Counted from the stretch's first letter, positions 1-10,167 are shown. The stretch is 64,000 nt of DNA from Lwoffella lincolnii (GCF_002014765.1 NZ_MUYT01000004.1:186001-250000); one strand, 5' to 3'. Made by a program: numbers and translations. Notes: generated by a model from the sequence alone, not told the origin.

Positions 1-1058
1 TAATTACCCACATGACAGCAACCTGTGTTGATGCCAATGCGGATATGAACATCATCAATCCCCATCATCTGCCACTGATTGCTAAGTAGGTGCATTTGTT
101 GTTGCATGTCTAACGCCATTGCCACACACGCCACAGCATCACCACGGACATCATTGGACTTAGGATAACCAAAAAAACACACCATGCCATCACCGATGAA
201 TTTATCCAATAACGCCCCATGCTGGATATTGATGCGTGTCATGGCTGCCATATAGGTGTTTAAAACATTTGCCAAATGCTCAGCACTTAAGCTTTCAGAC
301 AATTGGGTAAAGCCAACAATGTCAGCAAACATTAAGGTCAATTCGGTGCGTTTGTTATAAATGATGGGGGTATGATGCTCACGAATAATCGATGAGTGTA
401 ACTGACAAGGCACATAGCGGGTTAAACTGTTGATGACCAAGCCAAGCTCTTTGATGCGTTCGTTAAGTACGGTGTTGTTATCAGTGGTATGATTGATGCC
501 CATCTTACTTGATTGCTTATCTAATCGATTGGCATCATGGAGTAAATAATACCCATCTGCCACCATGCCCATTAACCCAAGTGCCAACAGCGCCGCTTGC
601 ATCACATCAGGCAACATCGGAAAATACACATCATAAACAGGATTATGCACCTGTGTGAATAACGCATAAGCCGTCAATAATGGCAATAAGGCAACCAGCA
701 ATTTGACCAAGCGAGTTGACGGTTGAATTTTTATCAAACGTATCAGCATCATGGCAACATAAAGCAGATTCACCAACGAATACAACCCCGTTGATAATAT
801 TAAAGACCCCAAAGTAAACAAGCTAAGCACATCTAAACCATCATTGATTAACGGCTGATGCTGGTTGGCTCTGTTTGAAGACCAGCCCATCATACCTACT
901 GCTGCCATCAAGGCGACAAACAGCCATGTTAACAGATGAATGTTATCGGCATGATGATATGACATGTCCAGCTGACCCCAAAGCACCAACAACAATGCTG
1001 ATACCAATATCGGTATGAACTCGACATGCGGATAAGTACAAGAGCGTTCAGTGGGCAT
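1..1058 (-). CDS. Membrane-bound class III adenylate/guanylate cyclase (3' end beyond the window)
   Basis: Translating the minus strand from the ATG at 1058 gives about 352 uninterrupted codons running off the window edge. The first ~170 residues are mostly hydrophobic segments. After a polar linker comes a class III cyclase domain: around residues 237-255 the motif LTLMFADIVGFTQLSE with a metal-binding Asp, around 281-296 DKFIGDGMVCFFGYP with the second Asp, and near the edge IRIGINTGCCHVGN. Family knowledge: such proteins make cAMP (or cGMP) at the inner membrane. Substrate specificity cannot be told from what is visible. An in-frame TAG lies a few codons upstream, which supports this start. 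Confidence 0.85.
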   Translation of the reverse strand, partial: MPTERSCTYPHVEFIPILVSALLLVLWGQLDMSYHHADNIHLLTWLFVALMAAVGMMGWSSNRANQHQPLINDGLDVLSLFTLGSLILSTGLYSLVNLLYVAMMLIRLIKIQPSTRLVKLLVALLPLLTAYALFTQVHNPVYDVYFPMLPDVMQAALLALGLMGMVADGYYLLHDANRLDKQSSKMGINHTTDNNTVLNERIKELGLVINSLTRYVPCQLHSSIIREHHTPIIYNKRTELTLMFADIVGFTQLSESLSAEHLANVLNTYMAAMTRINIQHGALLDKFIGDGMVCFFGYPKSNDVRGDAVACVAMALDMQQQMHLLSNQWQMMGIDDVHIRIGINTGCCHVGN

Positions 1059-1155
1059 TTTTGTCAGCGACACCTAATCTAACTAAACATTTCTAACTAA
1101 ACATTGCCACCATATGATATGGATGATATGGGGTGATTGGTATGCCATCAACGTT

Positions 1156-1593
1156 TTACACGTCAAAACGCCATTGAAATGGCATTTCATGATGACCCCT
1201 AAGTGCCATCATCAATGCCTGCTGCATGTTGGCAAGCACCGCATTGCTGTAAGGAATGGCAGGTGTTCCCCAAACAGGATTTGGCCATTTGCTGTCGTTT
1301 TGGTATCGCACGATATGATGAAAATGTAATTGTGGCACTTGGTTGCCAAGGGCAGCCACGTTCATTTTGTCCGCCCCAAATGTCTTAGCAAGTTGGCTAG
1401 ATAACCAACTGGATTCACGTAAAAACTGCACTTGGTCATTTGGGCTGAGTTCATAGATTTCTTTCACTCCTGCTATCCTTGGCACAAGTATTAGCCAAGG
1501 AAATTGACAGTCATTCATCAGACGACAAGTGGATAAGGGAAATTCCCCAACATAGAAAGTGTCTTTGGCAAGTGTGGCATGTAATTGAAACAT
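1156..1593 (-). CDS. HIT-family (histidine triad) nucleotide-binding protein
   Basis: A ~145-residue protein. The C-terminal half carries QLHFHHIVRY followed by WPNPVWG, which resembles a HIT triad with a hydrophobic-His pattern, as in short proteobacterial HIT hydrolases. HIT proteins usually hydrolyse or transfer nucleotidyl groups from dinucleotides or AMP conjugates; the physiological substrate is unknown. The longest frame starts 14 codons earlier at a TTG. I chose the ATG at 1593 because the family usually begins with a sequence like MFQLH. It stands alone between the cyclase and pepN on the same strand. Confidence 0.75.
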   Translation of the reverse strand: MFQLHATLAKDTFYVGEFPLSTCRLMNDCQFPWLILVPRIAGVKEIYELSPNDQVQFLRESSWLSSQLAKTFGADKMNVAALGNQVPQLHFHHIVRYQNDSKWPNPVWGTPAIPYSNAVLANMQQALMMALRGHHEMPFQWRFDV

Positions 1594-1774
1594 ATTGCAA
1601 TTTTTCTCAAGTATCAGATTTTTATTAAACATCAAATAAAGACAGCCGTTATTTTAACAGCTATCTGCTTAAGTTCCTAATCTTAAGTTTCTGGTCTTAA
1701 GTTTCTGGTCAGTAAGTCATGATGAAGATGACTTTAGCATGGTCATTATGTTTTGGTCATTTTAGTCATTTTAG

Positions 1775-4540
1775 TCATTCAACCGATAAAATCGCATCTA
1801 AGCTTTCACTGACATTTTTAGAGTGAATGTTGGTTTTTAGCTCAAGTAGGCGTGCTTTGACATTGACTTGTTTCGAGTTTATCAATGTGTGCCAGTGAGA
1901 GACACTTTGTAGCAGTCTTGAAGCCAAAACTGGGTTGATGTCATCAAGCTTACCAATGGCTTGACAATACAGCTCAATACCATCGGTTGACCAAAATGCC
2001 ACTGGACGATTGGCAAAATTTGTCAATACCGCACGCACTCGGTTGGGCGTATGCCAATCAAATTGTTCATGGTGCATTAGGGCTTGGATTTCTGCCACAG
2101 ACACATCATGCTTGCCTGCTTGCACGGCAAACCATAAATCCACTGCCAACGGTTCATCTGAAAATGTGTGATAAAAATGCGACAGTTGTGTTTGGGCGTT
2201 ATTCATGTTAATTAGGGTTTGTAATGCCCCTTGTCGCTCAGTCATACAGTGGGCATCTGCGTACTGTTGGGTGGCAAATGTCATGGCTTGTTTTTGCTCA
2301 ATAAAGCCAAGAAGGTACAAGCACACATTGCGTAATGCTCGCTTGCCTCTGGCGTTGGGGCTATCCACATAACTTTCTGCTTGGCTATGTTGATATGCGG
2401 TTATCAGAGTGTCTTGTAAGGCAGTTGCCATGTGTTTAATAAAGGCATCTCGTTTGTTTTTAATAAGCATTGGGTCATAATCATGGCTAAGTCCAGTTGC
2501 CAGCTCATTTTCATTTGGCACATCAAGCATATAAGATGCCAACATGGGATCTGACTGCGTCAACTCTGCTAAGACCTGATTTAAAGTAGCAAAATAACGC
2601 TGGTGTTCATCACGAAGTGCGTCAACCACGTTGCCACCACCATGAATACCATCATCATTGCCATGTCTGAGTAAGCGATTAACCACCCCTTGCCCTGCCT
2701 GCCAACGGTTATAGCCATTGGTTTCATTGGCAATTAAAAATAACAAATCATCAGTGGATTGAGCAAAGTCCACCGTTACAGGTGCGCTAAAATTGCGAAA
2801 TACTGATAACACAGGGTCAAGCATTTTATCGACTGTTGGCAACACAGTCGATAAGTCAAGCTCAAACGTTTGGTTGTCTTGGGTTATCAAAAGCGTCTGT
2901 TCAAACACAAGGTTGCCTGTCTGCCTATCAAACACCGCCATGTCCATAGGAATGGGCAAAGCAACAGGCTTGGGGTGTCCTGTTACTGCTCGAGTGTGTT
3001 GCTTGATGCTCAAATTCAGCTGAGCGGTGGTGGGATTAAAGTCTTGTTCAATGTGAACATTAGGCGTGCCTGCTTGACGATACCATGGCATAAAGTCAAG
3101 AACGTGAACATCTTGGGTGGCAAGGGCTGACAAAAAATCTTCTACCGTTACCGCTTGACCATCATAACGCTTAAAGTATTCATTCATGCCTGCACGGTAT
3201 TTTTGTTCACCAAGTAAGTTTGCCAACATTCGAACAATTTCCGCCCCTTTTTCGTACACGGTGGCGGTGTAAAAGTTGTTAATCTCAATAAAACTCTCTG
3301 GACGGACAGGATGAGCCAATGGGCTGGCATCTTCAGCAAACTGGCTTGTCCGCAATATCGCCACATCTTCGATGCGTTGTACACTGGCAGATTGTTGGTC
3401 AGCAGAAAAAGACTGATCACGATAGACGGTCAAGCCTTCTTTTAAGCACAGCTGAAACCAATCTCGGCAGGTAATGCGATTGCCCGTCCAGTTATGAAAA
3501 TATTCATGAGCAATGATTGCCTTGACTCTAAAGCTTCTGGCATCGGTGGTGGTGGCAGGTTCAGACAACACACAAGCGGTGTTAAAGATGTTCAAGCCCT
3601 TATTTTCCATTGCCCCCATATTAAATTGACTGACCGCCACAATCATATAACGGTCTAAGTCATAAGCTCGCCCATAGTTCACTTCATCCCAACGCATGGC
3701 ATCTTTTAAGGCAGTCATTGCCACATCACACTTACTGATGTCTTTGGGTTTGGCATAGATTTGCAACAAAACATCTCTGCCTTCACTGGTGATATGATTG
3801 TCTTCTAATACCGCCAAATCAGCAATCACACAAGCAAACAGATAGCTGGGCTTTTTGGTGGGGTCATGCCACACAGCATAATGACGATTGCCAGCATTGC
3901 CAGAATTGGCATCGCTAATCTCACCTGCTTCAATAAGGTTGCCATTGGCAAGCAAGGTAGGATAGCGTTTGTCTGCTTCGATGCGAGTGGTGTATTCACA
4001 TAACACGTCTGGTCGGTCAATAAAATAGGTGATTTTTCGAAAGCCTTCAGGCTCACACTGGGTTACATACATGGTATCATCACCCTCTCCTGCTCGATAC
4101 AAGCCTTCTAGGGCGGTGTTGTGATTGGGGTCGATTTTGACACGAGTGAATAAACTAAAATCATCAGGCACATCGGTTATCATCAGACTGGTGGCATCGG
4201 TGTGATAACGCTCTTTGGGCAGTGTTTGCCCATCAATGGCAATGTCAATCAGCTCAAGCCCCACACCATCAAGGGTTAAACCCCCTTGATAATCAGCATC
4301 TTGCTTTTGAATGTGTAGATGACTGCTTACCAATGTGTGCTGGTCATACACTTGAATGGTCAAGTCCGCTTGGGCAATGTTAAATGCTGGGGCTTGATAA
4401 TCTTGCAAATATATTTTTTGATATGCTTGAGCAGATGACGCATCTGCTGACATATTGTCTGAACTGCCTGTTGGGGCATCAGGCAGTTGTGAGTTGATGA
4501 CTTCAATGTCATTGGTGGTTTTGCTGGTGGTTTCTGACAT
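1775..4540 (-). CDS. pepN: Aminopeptidase N, M1 family zinc metallopeptidase
   Basis: About 921 residues from the ATG at 4540, which is preceded by an AAGGGT ribosome-binding site; the open frame continues upstream to a TTG that I reject. It shows the M1 exopeptidase motif GAMENKG near residues 305-312 and the zinc site HEYFHNWTGNR near 343-353, with the third ligand Glu in LKEGLTVYRD. The E. coli enzyme is ~870 residues, so there is a Ser/Thr-rich N-terminal extension of roughly 50. It acts in the cytoplasm, removing N-terminal residues from peptides. It lies upstream of the HIT gene and downstream of prmC, all on the minus strand. Confidence 0.95.
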   Translation of the reverse strand: MSETTSKTTNDIEVINSQLPDAPTGSSDNMSADASSAQAYQKIYLQDYQAPAFNIAQADLTIQVYDQHTLVSSHLHIQKQDADYQGGLTLDGVGLELIDIAIDGQTLPKERYHTDATSLMITDVPDDFSLFTRVKIDPNHNTALEGLYRAGEGDDTMYVTQCEPEGFRKITYFIDRPDVLCEYTTRIEADKRYPTLLANGNLIEAGEISDANSGNAGNRHYAVWHDPTKKPSYLFACVIADLAVLEDNHITSEGRDVLLQIYAKPKDISKCDVAMTALKDAMRWDEVNYGRAYDLDRYMIVAVSQFNMGAMENKGLNIFNTACVLSEPATTTDARSFRVKAIIAHEYFHNWTGNRITCRDWFQLCLKEGLTVYRDQSFSADQQSASVQRIEDVAILRTSQFAEDASPLAHPVRPESFIEINNFYTATVYEKGAEIVRMLANLLGEQKYRAGMNEYFKRYDGQAVTVEDFLSALATQDVHVLDFMPWYRQAGTPNVHIEQDFNPTTAQLNLSIKQHTRAVTGHPKPVALPIPMDMAVFDRQTGNLVFEQTLLITQDNQTFELDLSTVLPTVDKMLDPVLSVFRNFSAPVTVDFAQSTDDLLFLIANETNGYNRWQAGQGVVNRLLRHGNDDGIHGGGNVVDALRDEHQRYFATLNQVLAELTQSDPMLASYMLDVPNENELATGLSHDYDPMLIKNKRDAFIKHMATALQDTLITAYQHSQAESYVDSPNARGKRALRNVCLYLLGFIEQKQAMTFATQQYADAHCMTERQGALQTLINMNNAQTQLSHFYHTFSDEPLAVDLWFAVQAGKHDVSVAEIQALMHHEQFDWHTPNRVRAVLTNFANRPVAFWSTDGIELYCQAIGKLDDINPVLASRLLQSVSHWHTLINSKQVNVKARLLELKTNIHSKNVSESLDAILSVE

Positions 4541-4723
4541 AACATACCCTTTTGATAAAATTTTTATAAAAATTAATAAACAAATCACTAAAAATGACCA
4601 AACTAAAAACAAGGTCATTTTACTCAATGGCTAAGTGGCTATATTTAAGTTATTTAAGTTGCTAGATTTAAGTGGCTATTAAGTGGCTGTGTTGTCGCTA
4701 CGTTTGCTTCAACTCATTTCAAT

Positions 4724-5674
4724 TCATTCAAGCTCACCCAAACTTACCCTATCTTGCCCAGCATAATCTTGTACGGTGCGGACATTGTGATAACCATAAG
4801 TATCAAATATGTTCCTAACCGCTTTCGCCTGTGTGTACCCATGCTCAATCGCCAACAGTCCATTGACCTGCAAATATGCCCTTGCTCCCATAATGATGCT
4901 CTCAATGTCTGCCAAACCCTGCTTATCTGCCACCAAAGCGGTGATGGGTTCTGCAGTTAAATTAGCAAGGTGAGCATCGGCTTTATCAATATAGGGAGGA
5001 TTACTGACAATCACCATAAACTTATCATCATCATATTGGGGTATTGGCAAATCATTGAACCAATGACTTTGTAAAAATGTGATTGATGTTTGGGTTAAAT
5101 CTAAATTTTTTGAATCATTCAAATTGCTTAGGCTATTTTTTTTGGCAATGGTCAATGCTTGTGGGCTGATATCAGTGGCAAATACTTGCCATGATTGGCT
5201 GTTAAAATATTGCTGATGTTTTTTGTGTTGACGTTGATTAAGCTCAAACGCCAGACTGATGGCAACACAACCAGAGCCAGTTCCCATGTCCAACAGCTTC
5301 AATGGCTGATGCTGGTTTGTTTGCCAACGATGTTGAGCATCTTGCGACTGTTGCTCAATCCATATCAACACTTGCTCAACCAACACTTCCGTATCAGGAC
5401 GAGGTATCAGCGTGTGTTCATTGACTGCAAAATCCAACCCCCAAAACGCCTGAACCCCCGTCAAATATGCCAAAGGTGTGCCTGCTTGCATCTTATTCAT
5501 GCCTACCTGCCAACGTGTGTATTCATCATCACTGAGCAAATGGTCATCATCACTGATTAAAAAACCACTGGGCTTGTCAATAATATGCAGCAGCCAATCT
5601 CTTTGCCAATGTGTCGGCAAATCAGCATAAATACTGGTGAACTGAGCTTTGAGTTGTTTGATGGTTAATGACAT
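4724..5674 (-). CDS. prmC: Release factor glutamine N5-methyltransferase
   Basis: 316 residues. A Rossmann-type SAM site reads LLDMGTGSGCVAISLAF, and the catalytic NPPY motif (IVSNPPYIDKAD) lies near residue 220. Together with the helical N-terminal domain this is the HemK/PrmC pattern: it methylates the Gln of the GGQ loop in RF1/RF2. It is ~40 residues longer than the E. coli enzyme, mainly through Gln/His-rich insertions in the methyltransferase domain. It sits between ampG and pepN with no prfA partner in the window. Confidence 0.93.
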   Translation of the reverse strand: MSLTIKQLKAQFTSIYADLPTHWQRDWLLHIIDKPSGFLISDDDHLLSDDEYTRWQVGMNKMQAGTPLAYLTGVQAFWGLDFAVNEHTLIPRPDTEVLVEQVLIWIEQQSQDAQHRWQTNQHQPLKLLDMGTGSGCVAISLAFELNQRQHKKHQQYFNSQSWQVFATDISPQALTIAKKNSLSNLNDSKNLDLTQTSITFLQSHWFNDLPIPQYDDDKFMVIVSNPPYIDKADAHLANLTAEPITALVADKQGLADIESIIMGARAYLQVNGLLAIEHGYTQAKAVRNIFDTYGYHNVRTVQDYAGQDRVSLGELE

Positions 5675-5680
5675 ATTTGG

Positions 5681-5709
5681 TTTTTTGGTTTTTTGGTTTT
5701 TTGGTTTTA
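5681..5709. repeat. Short GGTTTTTT tandem repeat between ampG and prmC
   Basis: Two 8-bp GGTTTTTT units are followed by two 6-bp GGTTTT units, running into the ampG stop codon. It lies just before the prmC start on the minus strand, so length change would alter ampG-prmC spacing and the last ampG bases. Confidence 0.6.
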
Positions 5710-7389
5710 GTTTTTTGGCACTTCAGCAATGTCCATCTTCTTATCTACCCAATAAATCAGCCCCAAAATGGGTATGCCAATGGCAAAGGTAAAGATAAAG
5801 AAAAATAGATAACCCATGTTGTCCACAATCGCCCCAGAATAACCGCCCAACACCTTAGGCAACAGCGTCATCAATGAACTAAAAATGGCATACTGCACAG
5901 CGGTAAAACGAATGGAAGTCAATGCCGATAAAAAAGCAATGAACACGGCACTGGCAAGCCCAGCAGCCAAATTATCAAATATCACCGCCACATACATGTA
6001 CATCAGCTCACCTGGGTGTAAGGTCAACAGAACAAACAATAAATTGGTAACACATGCCAATATCGCACCCACCATCATGGCTCGCATGATACGCATCTTT
6101 TGTGCCAAAATACCACCCAAAAACCCCCCAACAATCACCATCACCACACCCACCAACTTCACCGCTGTGGCAATGTCAGTTTTACTAAAGCCCATGTCTT
6201 GATAAAACACGTTGGAGATGACCCCTGCAACAATATCAGAAATGCGATACAACCCAATCAATGCAAGGAGCAACATCGCTTGTGAGCCATAACGACGAAA
6301 AAAATCCAGTACTGGCTCAATCCAAGTGGCAAATGCCACCTGCTTATCCACCAATTTGGCCTGTACCAACGCATAACCTGTTACCAACGCCAGCCCCAAC
6401 GCCAACACCAAATGCACCACTTCCAACAAAAATCCCATCAATGGGCTGTCCACTTTTGGTAACAATGAACCAGAAAGCTTAAACACCATGATAAACGCCA
6501 TCACTGACAACACAAACACCGCCACCAAACGCACATAATCACTGGTTTGACCCATCTGGCGTATTTCTTGGTTAATGGGTTCTGTTGTTAGCATCGGCTC
6601 TTTTATCAATGGTTCTTTTATCAGTGGCTCTTTTATCAATAATGTGGTCAATATGCCCACACCCATCACCGCCGCCATGATAAAATAAGTGTTACGCCAA
6701 GCAGGATAATGATAAACCGCTTCGGTTGAACCAAAACTGTCTGCCAAATATAACGCCCCTGCTCCCGCCACAATCATGCCCAACCGATAACCTGCCGTAT
6801 ACATGGCAGACAACACCGACTGCATATTAAGGGGTGCTGACTCAATGCGATACGCATCAATCACAATGTCTTGGGTGGCAGAAGAAAAGCCCAACAGCAC
6901 CGCTGCCATTGCCATCATCGGCAGCAAAGACTGTTCAGCAGGGTTAATGCTTGCCATCAAAACAATGGCCAACACCACCCCAATTTGGGATATCAACATC
7001 CACGCCCGTCTGCGTCCCATTTTAGCGGTCAGCACAGGCAATGGCACAGCATCTATCAAAGGCGCCCAAATAAACTTAAACGAATAGCCCAAAGCTGCCC
7101 AACTGAACATGGTTACCACACTGCGATCAACCCCAGCTTCTCTTAACCACAATGACAGACTTGAGAATATCAACAAAATGGGAATGCCAGCAGAAAAACC
7201 CAAAAACAGCATGATCAACGCACGGCAATCAAGATAAGCCATCATCGCCTGTTGCCATGATTTTTTTGTCATGGTGGTGGTGATGTGTGGTACGTCTAAC
7301 GCTTGCTGGTCTGAAATTTGCTTGGCTGGCACAGATTCGATGATTGGATTGGGTGGCTGATTGGAAGGTTGCTTGTCGGTATGGTTCAT
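5707..7389 (-). CDS. ampG: AmpG-type muropeptide permease (MFS)
   Basis: About 560 residues with 12-14 hydrophobic segments. The first membrane region reads LFLGFSAGIPILLIFSSLSL, followed by LREAGV and GRRRAWM, the AmpG signature region. Family role: inner-membrane import of anhydro-muropeptides for cell-wall recycling, which can affect AmpC induction where AmpR exists. The ATG at 7389 is preferred over the longer TTG start. A Gln/Pro-rich polar N-terminus of about 40 residues precedes the first membrane segment. A cytoplasmic loop contains a tandem IKEPL repeat. Convergent or overlapping genes are absent; a repeat separates it from prmC. Confidence 0.85.
   Translation of the reverse strand: MNHTDKQPSNQPPNPIIESVPAKQISDQQALDVPHITTTMTKKSWQQAMMAYLDCRALIMLFLGFSAGIPILLIFSSLSLWLREAGVDRSVVTMFSWAALGYSFKFIWAPLIDAVPLPVLTAKMGRRRAWMLISQIGVVLAIVLMASINPAEQSLLPMMAMAAVLLGFSSATQDIVIDAYRIESAPLNMQSVLSAMYTAGYRLGMIVAGAGALYLADSFGSTEAVYHYPAWRNTYFIMAAVMGVGILTTLLIKEPLIKEPLIKEPMLTTEPINQEIRQMGQTSDYVRLVAVFVLSVMAFIMVFKLSGSLLPKVDSPLMGFLLEVVHLVLALGLALVTGYALVQAKLVDKQVAFATWIEPVLDFFRRYGSQAMLLLALIGLYRISDIVAGVISNVFYQDMGFSKTDIATAVKLVGVVMVIVGGFLGGILAQKMRIMRAMMVGAILACVTNLLFVLLTLHPGELMYMYVAVIFDNLAAGLASAVFIAFLSALTSIRFTAVQYAIFSSLMTLLPKVLGGYSGAIVDNMGYLFFFIFTFAIGIPILGLIYWVDKKMDIAEVPKN
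6596..6640. repeat. Three 15-bp in-frame repeats inside ampG
   Basis: Three consecutive 15-bp units of the GGCTCTTTTATCAAT type encode IKEPL repeats in a loop of the AmpG permease. The unit is a multiple of three, so copy-number change keeps the frame. Confidence 0.85.
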
Positions 7390-7619
7390 GCAAGTTCTCA
7401 AAAATCAAATCTAAACATCTCAATAACGCCATGGCAATATTGAGCAATTTATAATTAAGTGTGTTATGGTAATTCAAATCATATTATAATGCCATACATG
7501 GATAGCGTTATCTGCATAAACTCTCATTGAAACAGCCATTTTTTTATGGCTATTTTCATGGTCATGGTAAAACATCACTTTTATAAAACACCACTTTAAT
7601 AAAATAATAAGGACATCAC

Positions 7620-8009
7620 ATGCTTTATCCTGTTGCCATCAAACCCCATGACGGTCAGTTTGTCGCTAAATTACCTGACATTCCTTCACTTGAGATTACC
7701 AGTAACAGCATGGCAGACACCATCGCCCATGCCCGCCAAGCGGTATTTGCTTATCTAAGCGATTGCATCGACCAAGACAACGCCCTGCCTCAAGCCAGTG
7801 ATATTAACACTCATTTGGTTGATACAAAATACGCAGGCTGGACATGGGCAATCATCAGTGTGAATAAACACAGCTTAGTCGGTGAAGACATCGAACTGAC
7901 CATCAATGTTAGCCAACGTCTATATGATAAAATCAGTGAACACATAAAAAACAGTGATGACGATTTACAAGCATTTTTAATCAACGCCATCAAAGATGCC
8001 CTAAAATAA
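7620..8009 (+). CDS. HicB-like antitoxin-family protein, no HicA partner visible
   Basis: 129 residues. The N-terminus YPVAIKPHDGQFVAKLPDIP is the partial RNase H-like fold start of the HicB family, followed by a segment resembling the ATI/HARQAV region. The C-terminus (ELTINVSQRLYDKISEHIKN) looks like a ribbon-helix-helix DNA-binding tail. The ribosome-binding site AAGGAC lies upstream. A HicA toxin normally lies next to hicB, but neither the 230 bp upstream nor the 50 bp downstream encodes one, so this is an orphan regulator or a relic. Confidence in the fold is fair, in function low. Confidence 0.7.
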   Translation: MLYPVAIKPHDGQFVAKLPDIPSLEITSNSMADTIAHARQAVFAYLSDCIDQDNALPQASDINTHLVDTKYAGWTWAIISVNKHSLVGEDIELTINVSQRLYDKISEHIKNSDDDLQAFLINAIKDALK

Positions 8010-8059
8010 ACGCATCAATCAGCCAAATACAGCCAGCCAAATACGAGAACCACACATTC

Positions 8060-9010
8060 ATGTCCCTTGACATCATCATCAATCAACGTCATTTACAAAT
8101 CCAGCTAAAACAGCTAGAAACCGTCTGGCACACCGTCATCAATGGCTACAACTTAAGCCAAGCTGCCAACGTCCTACATACCAGCCAATCTAGCTTATCC
8201 AAACACATCTCCGCTCTTGAAAGTCAATTAAAAACCAATGTCTTTATCCGTCAAGGTAAACGACTGACAGGCTTAACCGAAGTTGGACAAGCCATACTGC
8301 CACATATCGAAACAATTTTTACCGAAATTCGCACCATCGAAAACATTACCCTAGACCACACCAATCCACTAGAAGGCACCTTGACCGTTGCCACCACCCA
8401 CACGCAAGCACGCTATGTGTTGCCCCAGATAGTCATGGCATTTCGCCATCGCTATCCCAAGGTCAATTTGGTGCTGCAACAAGCCGACCCAGAGAGCATC
8501 GCCCAAATGGTCATTCGTGGGCAAGCCGACATTGGCATTGCCACCGAAGCTTTGCTAAACAACGACTATTTACGATGCACTCGCTATTATGACTGGTCGC
8601 ATAAGGTGATTGTGCCAAAAAATCACCCATTAGCCACAGAAGACCGCTTGGGTTTGCCCCTAGACTTACCAACTTTGGCAAGCTATCCCATCATCACTTA
8701 TCATGGTGGTTTTACAGGACGTGGGGTGATTGATGACACCTTTTTAAATGCTGGACTAACGCCTGATATTGTGCTGGCAGCACTCGATGCTGATGTCATC
8801 AGCACCTATGTGGCAGCAGGGCTTGGGGTAGGCATCATTGCCCAGATGGCTTATGAACCAACGCATTATGCCAATTTAACCGCACTGGACATTGACGCAT
8901 TTGGGCGATTTACCAGTTGGATAGCCGTGCGTGATGATGCCAAAGTGCGTGAATTTGGACAGGCGTTTATTCACTTATGTCAACAACAGTTTGATGGGGT
9001 TGGCAAGTGA
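8060..9010 (+). CDS. LysR-family regulator, CysB/Cbl-like
   Basis: 316 residues. An N-terminal winged helix-turn-helix spans about residues 16-70 (NLSQAANVLHTSQSSLSKHI, then ALESQL). The effector domain has TTHTQARYVLP and YHGGFTGRGVID, the CysB-type sulphate/acetylserine-binding landmarks. CysB-type proteins are tetrameric activators of sulphur-assimilation genes. It is followed by a flavin monooxygenase of a type often linked to organosulphur use, a suggestive but not conclusive context. It is shorter than some CysB proteins (~324) but complete. Confidence 0.88.
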   Translation: MSLDIIINQRHLQIQLKQLETVWHTVINGYNLSQAANVLHTSQSSLSKHISALESQLKTNVFIRQGKRLTGLTEVGQAILPHIETIFTEIRTIENITLDHTNPLEGTLTVATTHTQARYVLPQIVMAFRHRYPKVNLVLQQADPESIAQMVIRGQADIGIATEALLNNDYLRCTRYYDWSHKVIVPKNHPLATEDRLGLPLDLPTLASYPIITYHGGFTGRGVIDDTFLNAGLTPDIVLAALDADVISTYVAAGLGVGIIAQMAYEPTHYANLTALDIDAFGRFTSWIAVRDDAKVREFGQAFIHLCQQQFDGVGK

Positions 9011-9046
9011 TTTGTATGCGATGTGTTTGCGACCAATTTTCAAATG

Positions 9047-9088
9047 ACTGTTTTTTAATAACTGTTTTTTAATAACTGTTTTTATTTT
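9047..9088. repeat. 14-bp AT-rich tandem repeat upstream of the monooxygenase gene
   Basis: ACTGTTTTTTAATA occurs twice in full and a third time partially, ending about 17 bp before the start codon at 9106 and just upstream of its AAGGATAAAG ribosome-binding site. Copy number would change the leader length. Confidence 0.75.
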
Positions 9089-9105
9089 AAGGATAAAGTG
9101 CCAAA

Positions 9106-10113
9106 ATGAATCATCAGCCAACACCAAAATTATCTTATCTGGACTTAGCTCCCATCGCTGAAGGGCGTTCGATTGCTGATGGGGTTAAACAAACCGTTGC
9201 CATTGCAAAAACAGCTGAAAAAGCAGGGTTGCATCGCTATTGGTTAGCAGAGCATCATAACATGCCTGCCGTTGCCAGTGCTGCCACCGCTGTACTGCTG
9301 TCGCACATTGGTTCTCAAACCAGTCGCATTCGCATCGGCTCAGGTGGTGTGATGTTGCCCAATCATTCACCATTGGTGATTGCTGAGCAGTTTGGCACAT
9401 TACAAGCCTTGTATGGCGACCGCATTGACTTAGGTTTGGGCAGAGCCCCCGGCTCTGATGGGGCAACATTTAGAGCATTACGGCGTACCATGCACAGTGC
9501 TGATGGCTTCCCACAAGATGTGCAAGAGCTGATGGGTTATCTGTACGCCAGCGATGCCAGCAATGATGTTACCGCCTACCCCGGTATGGGCAGTCGTGTG
9601 CCAGTGTGGATATTAGGGTCATCACTGTTTGGGGCCAATTTGGCGGCCAAATTGGGCTTACCTTATGCGTTTGCCAGCCACTTTGCCCCTAGAATGATGG
9701 GTGATGCCATTGCCCATTATCGACAAAACTTCCAGCCATCTACCCATTGCCAACAGCCATATGTCATGCTTGCCGCCAACTTACTGCTGGCAAATGATGC
9801 TGACGAAGCCCATTATCACTTCACATCGGCTCAACAAAGTGCTTTACAACTGGTGCGTGGTAATTTGGGTAAAGTGCCAAGACCTGTTGCCAATATGGAC
9901 ACACTGTGGCACCCACAAGAGCAGGCATTTGTAGAGCAAAGCCAAGCAATCTCTTTTGTTGGTGGTGTTGATGACGTCAGACCCAAGCTTAGGCAATTCA
10001 TTGACACATATCGTCCTGATGAACTGATTGTCGCTGCCAATATTTGGGAACAAGACATGCGTCTTGCGTCCATTGAGCTGACCAGCACGCTTGAATTATT
10101 TGCTTTAAACTGA
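9106..10113 (+). CDS. Luciferase-like (LLM class) flavin-dependent monooxygenase
   Basis: 335 residues with a bacterial-luciferase TIM-barrel pattern: LSYLDLAPIAEG at the N-terminus, HRYWLAEHHNMP, RIRIGSGGVMLPNHSPL and DLGLGRAPGSD. These are typical of the MsnO8/YhbW subgroup. Members use reduced flavin and O2; the substrate here is unknown. It follows the CysB-like regulator gene in the same direction, so sulphur-regulated oxidation of an organosulphur compound is a reasonable inference. The preceding 14-bp tandem repeat sits in its leader. Confidence 0.88.
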   Translation: MNHQPTPKLSYLDLAPIAEGRSIADGVKQTVAIAKTAEKAGLHRYWLAEHHNMPAVASAATAVLLSHIGSQTSRIRIGSGGVMLPNHSPLVIAEQFGTLQALYGDRIDLGLGRAPGSDGATFRALRRTMHSADGFPQDVQELMGYLYASDASNDVTAYPGMGSRVPVWILGSSLFGANLAAKLGLPYAFASHFAPRMMGDAIAHYRQNFQPSTHCQQPYVMLAANLLLANDADEAHYHFTSAQQSALQLVRGNLGKVPRPVANMDTLWHPQEQAFVEQSQAISFVGGVDDVRPKLRQFIDTYRPDELIVAANIWEQDMRLASIELTSTLELFALN

Positions 10114-10167
10114 TATTTGCGTTGCACTGATGTTTGCGTTGCACTCAGCAAGTTAAACCATATCGCA

